In this document: one piece after another, positions 11,131-21,267 of the stretch
How the letters are laid out: every line of letters begins with the position of its first letter
How positions within the stretch are numbered: position 1 is the first letter of the stretch
Assembly: GCA_023935145.1 (NCBI GenBank)
Contig: CM043698.1
Coordinates: 149,731,625-149,795,624 of the forward strand
Length of the DNA: 64,000 nt
From: Bretschneidera sinensis
Taxonomy: Eukaryota > Streptophyta > Magnoliopsida > Brassicales > Akaniaceae
Direction of reading: 5' to 3'
Notes under the pieces: model-generated
Database searches by the model: none
What the model was told of the DNA's origin: nothing
What the model saw: the letters and a program-made list of their open reading frames with translations, nothing else
Translations under genes and position numbers: made by a program

Positions 11131-13176
11131 ACTTGATTTCTGTTTCCGAACTTGTACCATTTAGATATTCCTTTAATTTTCAAGACATATCTTTTAGTTT
11201 GTTTTATAAAACTGATTGTGTTGGGAATGGTGTTTTGTTTGATGGTCTTTATCGTCTTTATTTGCAAAATGATGCCACTTATAGTTCAATGCATGTTCAA
11301 AGTCTCCCAAATACAAATTATGAGATCCGATAGAGGTGGAGAATATTATGGTAGATACACAGAAAGTGCACAAGCATCTGGTCTTTTTGCCAAGTTTCTT
11401 CAAGAACATGGGATTGTTGCCCATTACACTATGCCTGGTTCCCTGGACCAGAATAATGTTACAAAAAGAAGAAACCAAACATTGATGGACATGGTGCGGA
11501 GTATGCTTAGTAACTCCAACATTCCTACATCCTTGTGGACTGAAGCACTAAATACGGCTGCGTATATATTAAACTGAGTTCCAACCAAAGTTGTTCTCAA
11601 GACACTATTTGAATTATGGAAAGGTTGGAAACCGAGTTTGTGACATATGCGCATTTGGTGATGTCCGTCTGAGTAAAGGATTTATAACCCACAAGAGATG
11701 AAACTGGATTCGAGGACCATTAGTGGGTATTTCATTAGATATGCCGAAAGGTCCAAGGGTTACAGGTTTTATTATCCAACTCATACTACTAGGATTGTGG
11801 AATCAAGAAACCCTAAGTTTTTAGAGAGTGACATAATCAGTGAGAGGGATCGGTTCAGGAACGTAGTTCCTGCACATGATCATACAAAATCTCAACCCTC
11901 CACATCAAATGACAGATTGGTTATAGTTCATAGCACACCTCAAGTACAAGCTCGTATTGAACAATCAATCATTGAGGTTTCACAAGCTCCTGAACAACCA
12001 GTTGAACCACAAGCTCCCTTGAGAGACATTGGTATAACATTAAGAAAATCTACTAGAGATAGGAGATCAGCAATTCCTAATGATTACATTATGTATCTAC
12101 AAGAATCTGACTACAATTTTAGAGCTAAAAATGATCCTGAAATCTTTTCACAGGCCATGAAGGTCAGTGGGAGTAAAATTTGTTTTCTTGTTTTATATGT
12201 GGATGATATTTTACTTGCAACCAATGATAAGGGCTTGCTGTATGAGGTGAAACAATTTCTCTCTAAAAATTTTGATATGAAAGATATGGGTGAGGCATCT
12301 TATGCTATTGGCATTAAGATCCATGGAGATAGACCTCGAAGTGTTTTAGGTCTGTCACAAAAAACCTATATCAACAAAGTTTTAGAGAGATTTTGGATGA
12401 TAGATTGTTCACCAAGTGTAGCTCCCATTGTAAAGGGTGATAGGTTCAATTTGAACCAATGCCCGAAGAATGATTTTGAGAGGGAATCTATGAAGAACAT
12501 TCCATATGCTTCTGCAGTCGAAAGCCTTATGTATGCTCAAGTCTGCATTAGATCCGACATTGCATTTGTTGTAGGGATGCTAGGGCGATATCAGAGTAAC
12601 CTAAGTATAGACCACTGGAGAGCTGCAAAGAAAGTAATAAGGTATATTCAAAGAACTAAAGACTACAAGCTTATATATAGACAGATGAACAATCTGGATG
12701 TGATTGGCTACTCTGATTCAGACTTTGCCGGCTGTGTTGATTCACATAAATCAACATCAAGGTATATTTTTCTGATGGTCGGTGGAGCTGTTTCTTGGAG
12801 AAGTGTCAAGCAGGCATTGACTGCTACTTCTACTATGGAAGCCGAGTTCGTCTCCTATGTTGAGGTCACTTCACATGGTGTATGGCTTAGGAGTTTCATT
12901 TCTGGGCTTAAAGTCATGGATTCTATTTCTAGGCCTTTGAAAATTTTCTGCAACAATTCAGCTACTGTCTTTATGGCTAAGAACAATAAAAGTCGAAGTC
13001 AAAGTAAACACATCGACATTAAGTATTTAACCATAAGAGAACGTGAATAAGAAAAGAAAGTGGTCATTGAACACATTAACACTTAATTGATGATCGTTGA
13101 TCCTTTGACTAAGGGCATGCCAGCTCTGAAATTCAATGATCATGTAGAGAAAATGGGACTTGGTTCCATTTTGTAA
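11131..13176 (+). pseudogene. Copia integrase, reverse transcriptase and RNase H, internally deleted
   Basis: The N-terminal half of the integrase is missing: the frame jumps from LYLQNDATYSSMHV to IRSDRGGEYYG, then YTMPGSLDQNNVTKRRNQTL. Stops follow at 11575 and 11641-11697. The 450-residue open frame 11698-13050 joins the linker (YFIRYAERSKGYRFY ... STRDRRSA) directly to the second half of RT (FLVLYVDDILLATND); the first palm half, with its catalytic Asp, is deleted. RNase H is recognisable (YSDSDFAGCVDSHKSTS, ATSTMEAEFVS). The end (DPLTKGMPAL ... MGLGSIL) stops at 13176. Confidence 0.85.
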
Positions 13177-13370
13177 TTGTATACATATAGTTTATTAATG
13201 AAACTCTTATATATTTTGATGTTTCTCATATTCATGTGCACCTTAATTTCTTTGAGAAAATTCATCTGTATAGGACCAAGAATAAACATAGGGTTTATTC
13301 ATTAAGAAATGTTACCACATGAAGAATAGTACTTAAGGAACTAAATGCATCGTAATACGTGGAAGGTAAT

Positions 13371-13914
13371 TGTAAGGGCCCGGTCCAGAACAGTTATAAT
13401 ATTGTCCGCTTTGGGCCGAGGCCTGCACGATTTTGTTCCTGGCAAAGCCCATTGGCTCCCCAAAACGCGTTGTAACCATTAAGGACTGAAACATCTTATA
13501 TCTAGCATTTCCTCTTCCCCTCTAGCCGATGTGGGATAAACTCGCAGCACACATGCCCGCCAAGTCACAACCCACCTTGGGGCCCCCAGCGTCTCAACAT
13601 GGTACCTCCCCCTCTGGGGCACAACGTCCCCGCTGTGCGGCCATAGCCCGCCAACGGTGTCGAGGGTCCGGCTCTGATACCATCTGTAAGGGCCCGGTCC
13701 AGAACAATTACAATATTGTCCGCTTTGGGTCGAGGCCCACACGGCTTTGTTCCTGGTGAAGCCCACTGGCTCCCCAAAACGCGTTGTAACCATCAAGGAC
13801 TAGAACACCTTATATCTAGCACTTCCGCTTCTCCTCTAGTCGATGTGGGATAAACTCGCAGCACACATGCCCATCAAGTCACAACCCACCTTGGGGCCCC
13901 CAGCGTCTCAACAT
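13371..13914 (-). mobile_element. TRIM-like miniature LTR retrotransposon
   Basis: Two 229-bp direct repeats (13371-13599 and 13685-13913), each beginning TGTAAGGGCCCGG and ending GTCTCAACA, enclose only 85 bp. On the minus strand that gap starts with TGGTATCAGAGC (PBS, 13671-13682) and ends with a purine tract, AGAGGGGGAGG. There is no coding sequence, which is the definition of a terminal-repeat retrotransposon in miniature. It is far more GC-rich than its surroundings. GGTAAT lies immediately before (13365-13370) and, after one extra T, immediately after (13915-13920). Confidence 0.85.
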
Positions 13915-14306
13915 GGTAATTTGTAATATCCGTATTTAAAGAGTAAGGGTGAATGCATATTTTTAATAAATATGACAAAGAGTTAAAAATCCCAGAATGG
14001 CTGAATAAAGATTTTTGGAGACAAAGGTTGAAAAGCAAAAAAAAAAAAAAAAGTCAACTATGAACAGTAGATCGTGGCAGCAGGTCTGCCATCTACTGCC
14101 ACCGAAAGATTTATGCAAATGGTTGTCTTTATATTTTGTTTCCTAGTGTAAGTGGAGAGAATTTTAATGGTGTAAGTGGAGAGATTTAATGATGATGTTT
14201 TTTTTCTAATCATGATGTTTTTAGTATTAAATTGATATCTCCATATCATGGAGAATTTTGGAGAGAGGGGGGGGGGGGGGGCTGCTAATTTTCAGCCGAG
14301 CTCCCC

Positions 14307-14314
14307 TATAAATA
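14307..14314 (+). promoter_or_regulatory. TATA box of the chromovirus LTR promoter
   Basis: TATAAATA in a CTCCCC-TATAAATATGAG context, about 25 bp after a 15-base G-run and a short GCTGCTAATTTTCAGCC segment. The 3' LTR repeats the arrangement at 21650-21657. Confidence 0.6.
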
Positions 14315-15249
14315 TGAGTTTTGAATTCGTGTAATTACACGAAGAAATTTTCCTATAGTTCCAAATAATTCATCTGTGTTCTTAAAACACTTGGGAGTTT
14401 AAAGAAAGGTGGAATGAACAAAATTTTGAGGGTACTTTCGAAAATATTTTGGGAAGCTATCAAAATAGCAGAAGGTAATAAGGTAATATTATTTTAACAT
14501 TTATGAAAGTTTCAGGAGGTTAAAATAGGAAATTTTTTTCAAACTATGTGGTTTATGGAGAAAAGAATAAACAATAATGAATTTAAATTCCAATATTATG
14601 TCAGGTGTTGGTAGTCAGCAATTGGGAGAAAATTCGAAGAAGAACAGGAAAGGCAAAGAGGTGGTCCACGAGTAGCTTTAAGTGCTACGTGGTGAGTTGG
14701 ATTTACTTTAAGTAGTCTAAATGAAAAATCAATTATTTGGTGATAATATTAATTTTAATTATTTAAGTATGCTTGGGTGATAGACGAAAAATTGATTTAT
14801 GAGTATGATAGGAAATTTGGACAGGTAGAAATATTTCTCGGTGAGAAATAATATTTTTTGGAAATTATAAGTTTATTTGAGAATAAAAGCAATAAATAAA
14901 TTATTGATGAGATATATTGATGTTTTAATACGAGTTATGATGAGATGAATTTTAGTAGACCTTGACAAAATTTTGGTGGATGATTTTAGGTGAATTTTAG
15001 TGGATCTTGGCAAACTTTAATAGATTATTTGATGTGATTTGGGGATAGAAGAATTTAGTGGAATTTTTATATAATTTGATAAAAATCTGGATGTTTGGAT
15101 GTAAGAAATTTTTAAAGAAACTTTGTTATATAAAATTTGTGGATAATTAGGATAGCCAAATTAAGTGGTTTGAATCTTTATATTGTTTTTATATTACTGT
15201 TTATATTACTATTTCATATCATTGTTCATGCACATATGCATTTAATAAT

Positions 15250-15440
15250 ATAACCGAAAGAACCGGGAAGGCAACCGGTCTAATGAAATAACCGTGACAG
15301 CCGGTATATACTGGGATGAAAAATAAAAACCGTGACAGCCGGTATATGCTTGAATTAACAGGGAAGGCAGTCGGTCTGATGAGAATAAAAGAACCGGGAG
15401 GGCAGCCGGTCTAAGATAATAATAACCTGTCGACAGGTGG
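15250..15440. repeat. CCGG minisatellite in the chromovirus 5' LTR
   Basis: Units built on AACCGTGACAGCCGGTATATGC (about 33 bp with spacer GGGATGAAAA) and on AACCGGGAAGGCAGCCGGTCT. The 5' LTR has two CGTGACAGCCGG units. The CCGG-bearing units are rich in CG/CCGG sites. Confidence 0.8.
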
Positions 15441-16403
15441 GAAGACGTTCCCATCATAATCATTCATGCATCTGCATCTGTTTTAATTATCATTGCATTA
15501 TTTGAAATGCTGAGATGTGGTATATTAATTGTGAATTAAATTATAGATGGTTGGGTCTCATAAAAAGAAACAGCTATAATGATGAGATTTTTGAGATGCT
15601 GGGATGTAGTATATTAATTGTGAATTAAATTATAGATGGCTAGGTCTCATAAAAAGAGACAACTATAATGATGAGATTTTTGAGATGTTGAGATGTGATA
15701 CTTTTTGTGAATTTCATTATAGAAGATTGAGTTTCATAGAAAGAGACAGTAGGGTGATAAGACTTACCTAAATGATGGACTTTTTGATATGATCCTCATT
15801 ACGAGGTAATTTGGAGATAATTGATAGTCTTAAGGTGAGCCAATGATTGAGAAGAAGATATTGATAGTAGAAAGTTATCATCAGGTTCTGCGAAAATAAA
15901 TTTTAATATTAAAGGATTATTGATGGAATTTGGAATACTTTCAGTAAATTTAATTCGCTGAGCTTGTGAAGCTCATTCCTCTCTGTTCAATGTTTTCAGG
16001 TAACAATCAAGATAAATAATCTGGTGGGTTGAAAATCAAACGAGATCTTTTCTTTTCTGTAAGCCAAGTATGTGTCAATATCCTCAGACAATTGAGTTAA
16101 AGACTTGTAAAAATCTTATTGTAAATATTCATGCATTTATGTATATTATGTTTAAGTGAATATCAGATTTATTTACCTCTCTTGTTAAAGGATAAGGAAA
16201 AAGAAAAAAAAATCTGGTAATATTATATTTATTGTTGTATATATGTGTCATGCTTGGATTTTCAAAATTTGATGACACCATCTAGGGGTGGCCAACCTGG
16301 GATGGGTCGTTACAATTTTTAGTATCAGAGCATTAGGTTTTAAGATTCTGTAAACTACATGAGAACCTAAAAAGTGGAAGATCTAAATAAATAATATTCT
16401 TAA

Positions 16404-17690
16404 ATGCATAGTCTGAGGATGACACGTGGTTGTGCGAGAACTAGAAGTAGAGTTCAAAATCAGAGGGGACGTCGTAGACCCCCAATTTTTAGGAGGACTG
16501 AAGTAGAGGAAGAAGTCGAGTCGGTGGTTCCCGCAAGGGAACATGGTGATAGTGTAGCTGGTACGAGTAGAGCTGGGGAAGTATCTAAAAGTAGAAATGA
16601 TGAATTGCAAGATGCTCTTAACCGTGCTTTAGAGAGAATTAATGCAGCCGAAGAACGGGCTGCTAATTTGCAAAGAAGATTATAGGAAAGGAATGGAAGA
16701 GAACCAGAGGTAGTGAGGCAAGAGGTTCCTGATGGAGGAGTATTTGAAAATGAAATGCAAGGGGATTGTTTTGTGAGGTTTCTCAAGTTTAAACCTTAGT
16801 CATTTAAAGGATATTTAAATCCAGTGGAAGCTGAACAGTGGATTGAGCATGTGGAGAAATATTTTGAGGTCTTACCGGTGTCTGATAAGCAGAAGGTTGC
16901 TTTTGCTTCGTTTATGTTGGAGGGTGAGGCTTTTCAATGGTGGAAGGATATTTTGCCCATAATGAGTACACAAATAGATCAACCTTTGACTTGGAATAAA
17001 TTTAAGGATGAGTTCTTTGCAAAGTATTTTCCAGATTCTTTTCGGGCACAACAAGAAAGAGAATTTATCCACCTAAAGCAGGGAAATTTATCGGTGGTTG
17101 AATATGATAGTAAATTTGTAGCCCTGTCAAGATTTGTACCCGAGTTCTTGAATACGGAGGAAAGAAAATGCAAGAGATTTTTAGACAGATTACACTATGA
17201 AATTCGTTTTAAACTCTCTTACATGGGCATAGGAAATTATGCTGTACTGGTAGATAAAGCATTACAGATTGAAAGAGATTTAATAGAGTTTAAAGGTAGG
17301 AGGGATTGGTTGAAGAGAACTAGATTTGAGGGATCTAGAGGTGGTAGCAGTATGGGTGTACAGGGCAAGAGACCACCCCAGAGGGGGCGTTCTTTGTCAC
17401 AATGAACGGTAGGGCAGACTCAGAGACAAGCAAGATCTGTTACTTCAGTAGCTCAAAGTAATACTAATGGGACCCCTCGATTTGGGAGACAGGCTATGGG
17501 GATTGGGAGTTATGGTAGAGGAATGAATATGCCACCAATGGCAAGTGGAAATTTGATTTACGATCGGGAGTCAAGGGTTTGCTTTAAATGATGAGGTATT
17601 TATCTCGGAACTTCCCTACACAGATATGCTTTGTATGTGGTGAGGGAGGACATGTTGCTGCAGATTGTCCAGCAGAGAAGTCAGTTGAAG
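16404..17690 (+). pseudogene. Chromovirus gag
   Basis: Starts at the first ATG after the PBS (MHSLRMTRGCARTRSR, basic), a coiled-coil-like stretch (ALERINAAEERAANLQRR), then Retrotrans_gag signatures (EAEQWIEHVEKYFEVL, MLEGEAFQWWKDI, FAKYFPDSFRAQQ, YDSKFVALSRFVPE). Two zinc knuckles lie near 17580-17675; the first is degenerate and crosses a one-base frameshift, the second is intact ([16 protein letters not shown]2CX4HX4C). TAG stops at 16683 and 16797 and TGA at 17403 interrupt the frame. Confidence 0.85.
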
Positions 17691-19735
17691 CAAGCATTGG
17701 AAGTGTCGGGAGAAGACCAATGGAGAGAGGCAGCGGATCAGGAAGTGTGCGGGGCAGAGGTCGAGGATCTGTAGCAGAGCGAGGATGTGGCAGTCAGATT
17801 TATTCCAGAGATGGCAGAGTCTATGCATTGACCCAGCAGGATGCACAAGCCACTCATGATGTTGTTATGGGTATGATATCTATCCTTGGTAGGGCTGCTA
17901 GATTATTGATTGATCCTGGTGCAACCCATTCTTTTGTATCTAGTAGTTATATGAAATCTATTGATGTCAGTGCTAGTCCTTTGATGCATGACATTATTGT
18001 TGAGGTTCCTACTAGAGATAGGGTTATTATCAGAACAATTTATCAAAGTTGTCTGATTAATATTGCAGACCAAGAATTTGAGGTTGATTTATTGCCTTTA
18101 GATATGACAGATTTTGATGTGATTCTAGGGATGAATTGGCTATCTGCATGTCATGCATGGGTAGATTATTTTAGGAAAAATGTGGTGTTCAGGATACCCG
18201 AGCAGGAGGAGTTTAATTTTCAAGGAGAACGTAAAATACTTGTTAATTGTCTAATTTCTACCTTAACTGCTAGTAAATGGTTGAGGAAGGGTTGTGAGGG
18301 GTATTTAGCATATGTGGTGGATTCTAGCAAAGAGGGTAGACAGTTAGAAGTATTCCCTGAGGAGTTGTCTGGATTGTCTTCCAATAGGGAGATCGAATTT
18401 TCTATTGAAGTGATTCCAGGATCAGCACCCATATCCATAGCATCCTATAGAATGGCACCAGCTGAATTGAGAGAGTTGAAAGTTCAGCTTCAGGAGTTGC
18501 TAGATAAACAATTTATCCAACCTAGTACATCATCCTGGGGAGCCCCTGTGTTATTTGTCAAGAAGAATGATGGGAAATTGAGGTTGTGTATTGATTATAG
18601 ACAATTAAATAAGATCACAATCAAAAATAGATATCCTTTACCCAGGATAGATGACCTATTCGAACAATTATAGGGAGCTAGAGTGTTCTCTAAGATAGAC
18701 CTAAGGTCGGGATATCATCAATTGAGGATAAAAGAAGGGGACAAGCCTAAAACTGCTTTTAGGACACGCCATGGTCATTATGAGTTCTTGGTGATGCCTT
18801 TTGGGTTGACCAATGCTCCTGCGGCATTTATAGATCTTATGAACCGGGTGTTTAAACCATTCTTGGACAGATTTGTAATTGTGTTTATTGATGATATTTT
18901 AGTATATTCTAAGAATGAAGAGGAGCATATGCGACATTTGGAGATAGTGTTAGAGATTCTGAGGAAGGAGAAATTATATGCGAAATTCTCTAAATGTGAG
19001 TTTTGGTTGAATGAAATATCTTTCTTGGGGCATGTTGTGTCGGGAGAGGGAATAGCAGTTGACCCATAAAAAGTAGAAACAGTGTTGACTTGGGAGAGAC
19101 CCACGAATGTAACTGAAATTAGAAGCTTTTTGGGATTGGCTGGTTATTATAGGAGATTTATTCAAAATTTTTCTATGATTGCTAGACCTTTGACTAAATT
19201 GACCAGGAAAGATGAAAAGTTTAAGTGGTCAGAGGAGTGTGAGAGAAATTTTCAACTGTTGAAAGAAAAACTGACTACTGCCCCAGTATTAGTGCTTCCA
19301 TCTGGTGATGAAAGATTTGTGGTCTATAGTGATGCTTCACATCAGGGGTTGGGATGTATGTTGATGCAACATGGGAAAGTTATAGCTTATGCATCTAGGC
19401 AACTGAAGAATCATGAAAGAAATTACCCGACCCATGATTTAGAATTGGCTGCCATAGTTTTTGCTTTGAAGATTTGGAGACACCATTTATATGGAGCCAA
19501 GCGTGAAATTTTTACTGATCATAAAAGTTTGACGTATTTACCAACCCAGAAGGAATTGAATTTAAGGCAGAGGAGGTGGATGGAATTAATTTGTGATTAT
19601 GATTGTACAATTCATTATCATCCAGGAAAGGCTAATGTAGTAACAGATGCATTGAGTAGAAAAATTACAGGGAGATTAGCTGATTTTGGGAGTCATGATA
19701 CTAGCCTGATGATATAATTAAGAGGAATGAGGATG
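17691..19735 (+). pseudogene. Chromovirus protease, reverse transcriptase and RNase H
   Basis: Protease motif [10 protein letters not shown] (usual LIDSGATHSF), then [22 protein letters not shown] blocks: [47 protein letters not shown] and the catalytic FIDDILVYS. RNase [34 protein letters not shown]. Stops at 18671 (TAG), 19067 (TAA) and 19715 (TAA) fall within otherwise continuous family sequence. Catalytic aspartates are still readable. Confidence 0.9.
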
Positions 19736-21220
19736 CAATTGAGTGTCAGTGATAAAGGAGCATTAATGGCAAATATGGTAGTTCAATCTCCTATTATTGA
19801 TCGTTTATTACAGCTACAGAGTAAAGATGAGGGAATAGAGAAAATCAGGTAGGAAGTGTTGAGCGGGAAGCCGACCGAGTTTAGAATCAAAAAAAATGGT
19901 ATGGTAGTATTGGGACAAAGAATTTGTGTTCCCAATGATGTGGAGATGAGAAAAGAAATACTAAAGGAGGCTCATGATTCGATATATTCCATGCACCCGG
20001 GAAATAATAAGATGTACAGGGGGCTAAAACAGAATTATTGGTGGTCAGGGATGAAGAGGATATAGCAGAATACATTGCTAGATGTTTGACTTGTCAACAG
20101 GTAAAATCTGAGAATAGGCATCCAGCAGGTTTATTACAACCTCTTCCGATACCTGAGTGGCCATGGGAAAATGTAAGTATGGATTTTGTCTCTGGTTTTC
20201 CCCGTACCCAGAGAGGGCATGATGCTGTGTGGGTTATAGTGGATAGACTTTCTAAATCTTCACATTTTCTTCCTATTAAAACTACCTGGAGTCCAGAAAA
20301 GTTGGTTGAGTTGTACGTGGCAGAGATAGTGAAATTACATGGAGTGCCCTTGAGTATTGTATCAGATAGAGATTCTAGATTTACTTCTAGATTTTGGAGG
20401 GGTTTTCAAGAAGCTATGGGTACGCAATTACAGTTTAGTACAGCTTTTCACCCACAAACTGATGGACAGACAGAGAGAATCATCATAATACTAGAAGATA
20501 TGCTGAGGGCAAGTGTACTGAGATTCTCAGTAAGCTGGGATGCTTATTTGCCTTTGATAGAGTTTGCATACAATAATCAGTATCAAACTAGTATTGGGAT
20601 GGCACCCTTCGAAGCTTTGTATGGAAGGAGGTGTAGAACTCCAGTATGCTGGGAAGAAATTGGAGAGAGAAAGATATATGGCCCAGAAATGATAGACTTG
20701 ACTACTGAAAGAATCAAACTGGTTAGGGAGAACCTCAGAGCAGCTCAGAGCAGACAGAAAGGATATGCTGACAAAAGAAGACGATCTCTTGAATTCCAAG
20801 TCGGTGATTGGGTATTCTTGAAGATATCTCCGTGGAAGGGAGTGTTGAGATTTAAGAAGAAGGGAAAGTTGAGCCCAAGATTTATGGGACCCTATGAGGT
20901 GATCAAAAGAATTAGACCCGTAGCATATCGTTTGAATTTGCCTCCGGAATTAAGGCAATTACATAATGTTTTTCATGTGTCACTATTGAGGAAGTACTTG
21001 CACGATGAGTCCCATGATATCACGAATCAAGAGATAGAAATTCAGAAGGACTTGACTATTATGCTAGCACCAGTCGGAATCTTAGACAGAAAATAGCAAG
21101 TCTTACGCAATAAAGTTATTCCTTTGATTCAGGTATTATGGCGCAATAAAGATGTCGAAGAAGTTATGTGGGAACATGAAGAAATAATGAGGAAGGATTA
21201 TCCCCAACTCTTTACTTGAT
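19736..21220 (+). pseudogene. Chromovirus integrase and C-terminal chromodomain-like region
   Basis: HHCC-type zinc region (EAHDSIYSMHPGNNKMY ... CLTCQQVK) split by a frameshift near 20055-20065 and a TAG at 19849. The DDE core is in the open frame from 20038: SMDFVSGFP, IVSDRDSRFTSRFW and FHPQTDGQTERIII. The C-terminus has the GPF/Y-type LSPRFMGPYEVI, HNVFHVSLLRKYL and, after a TAG at 21094, the chromodomain-like VIPLIQVLWRNKDVEEVMWE ... YPQLF. Chromodomains of this type are known to direct integration towards marked chromatin. Confidence 0.9.
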
Positions 21221-21267
21221 TTCAGCAACGAAATTTCGGGGACGAAATTTTGTAAGGTGGGTAGATT

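Larger units (their letters stand above)
13922..16314 (+). repeat. 5' LTR of the chromovirus
   Basis: Starts TGTAATATCC, ends GGGTCGTTACA, about 2393 bp. It contains a G-run (15 Gs at 14267-14281), a TATAAATA box at 14307-14314 and a GACAGCCGGTATATG minisatellite near 15250-15440. Confidence 0.9.

Noticed and set aside
13479..13796. GC-rich open frames of 70-105 codons as genes
   Set aside because: They lie on both strands of the TRIM repeat and have no protein features.
16404..21220. The chromovirus as an intact, active element
   Set aside because: At least six stops and two frameshifts interrupt gag and pol, despite young LTRs.
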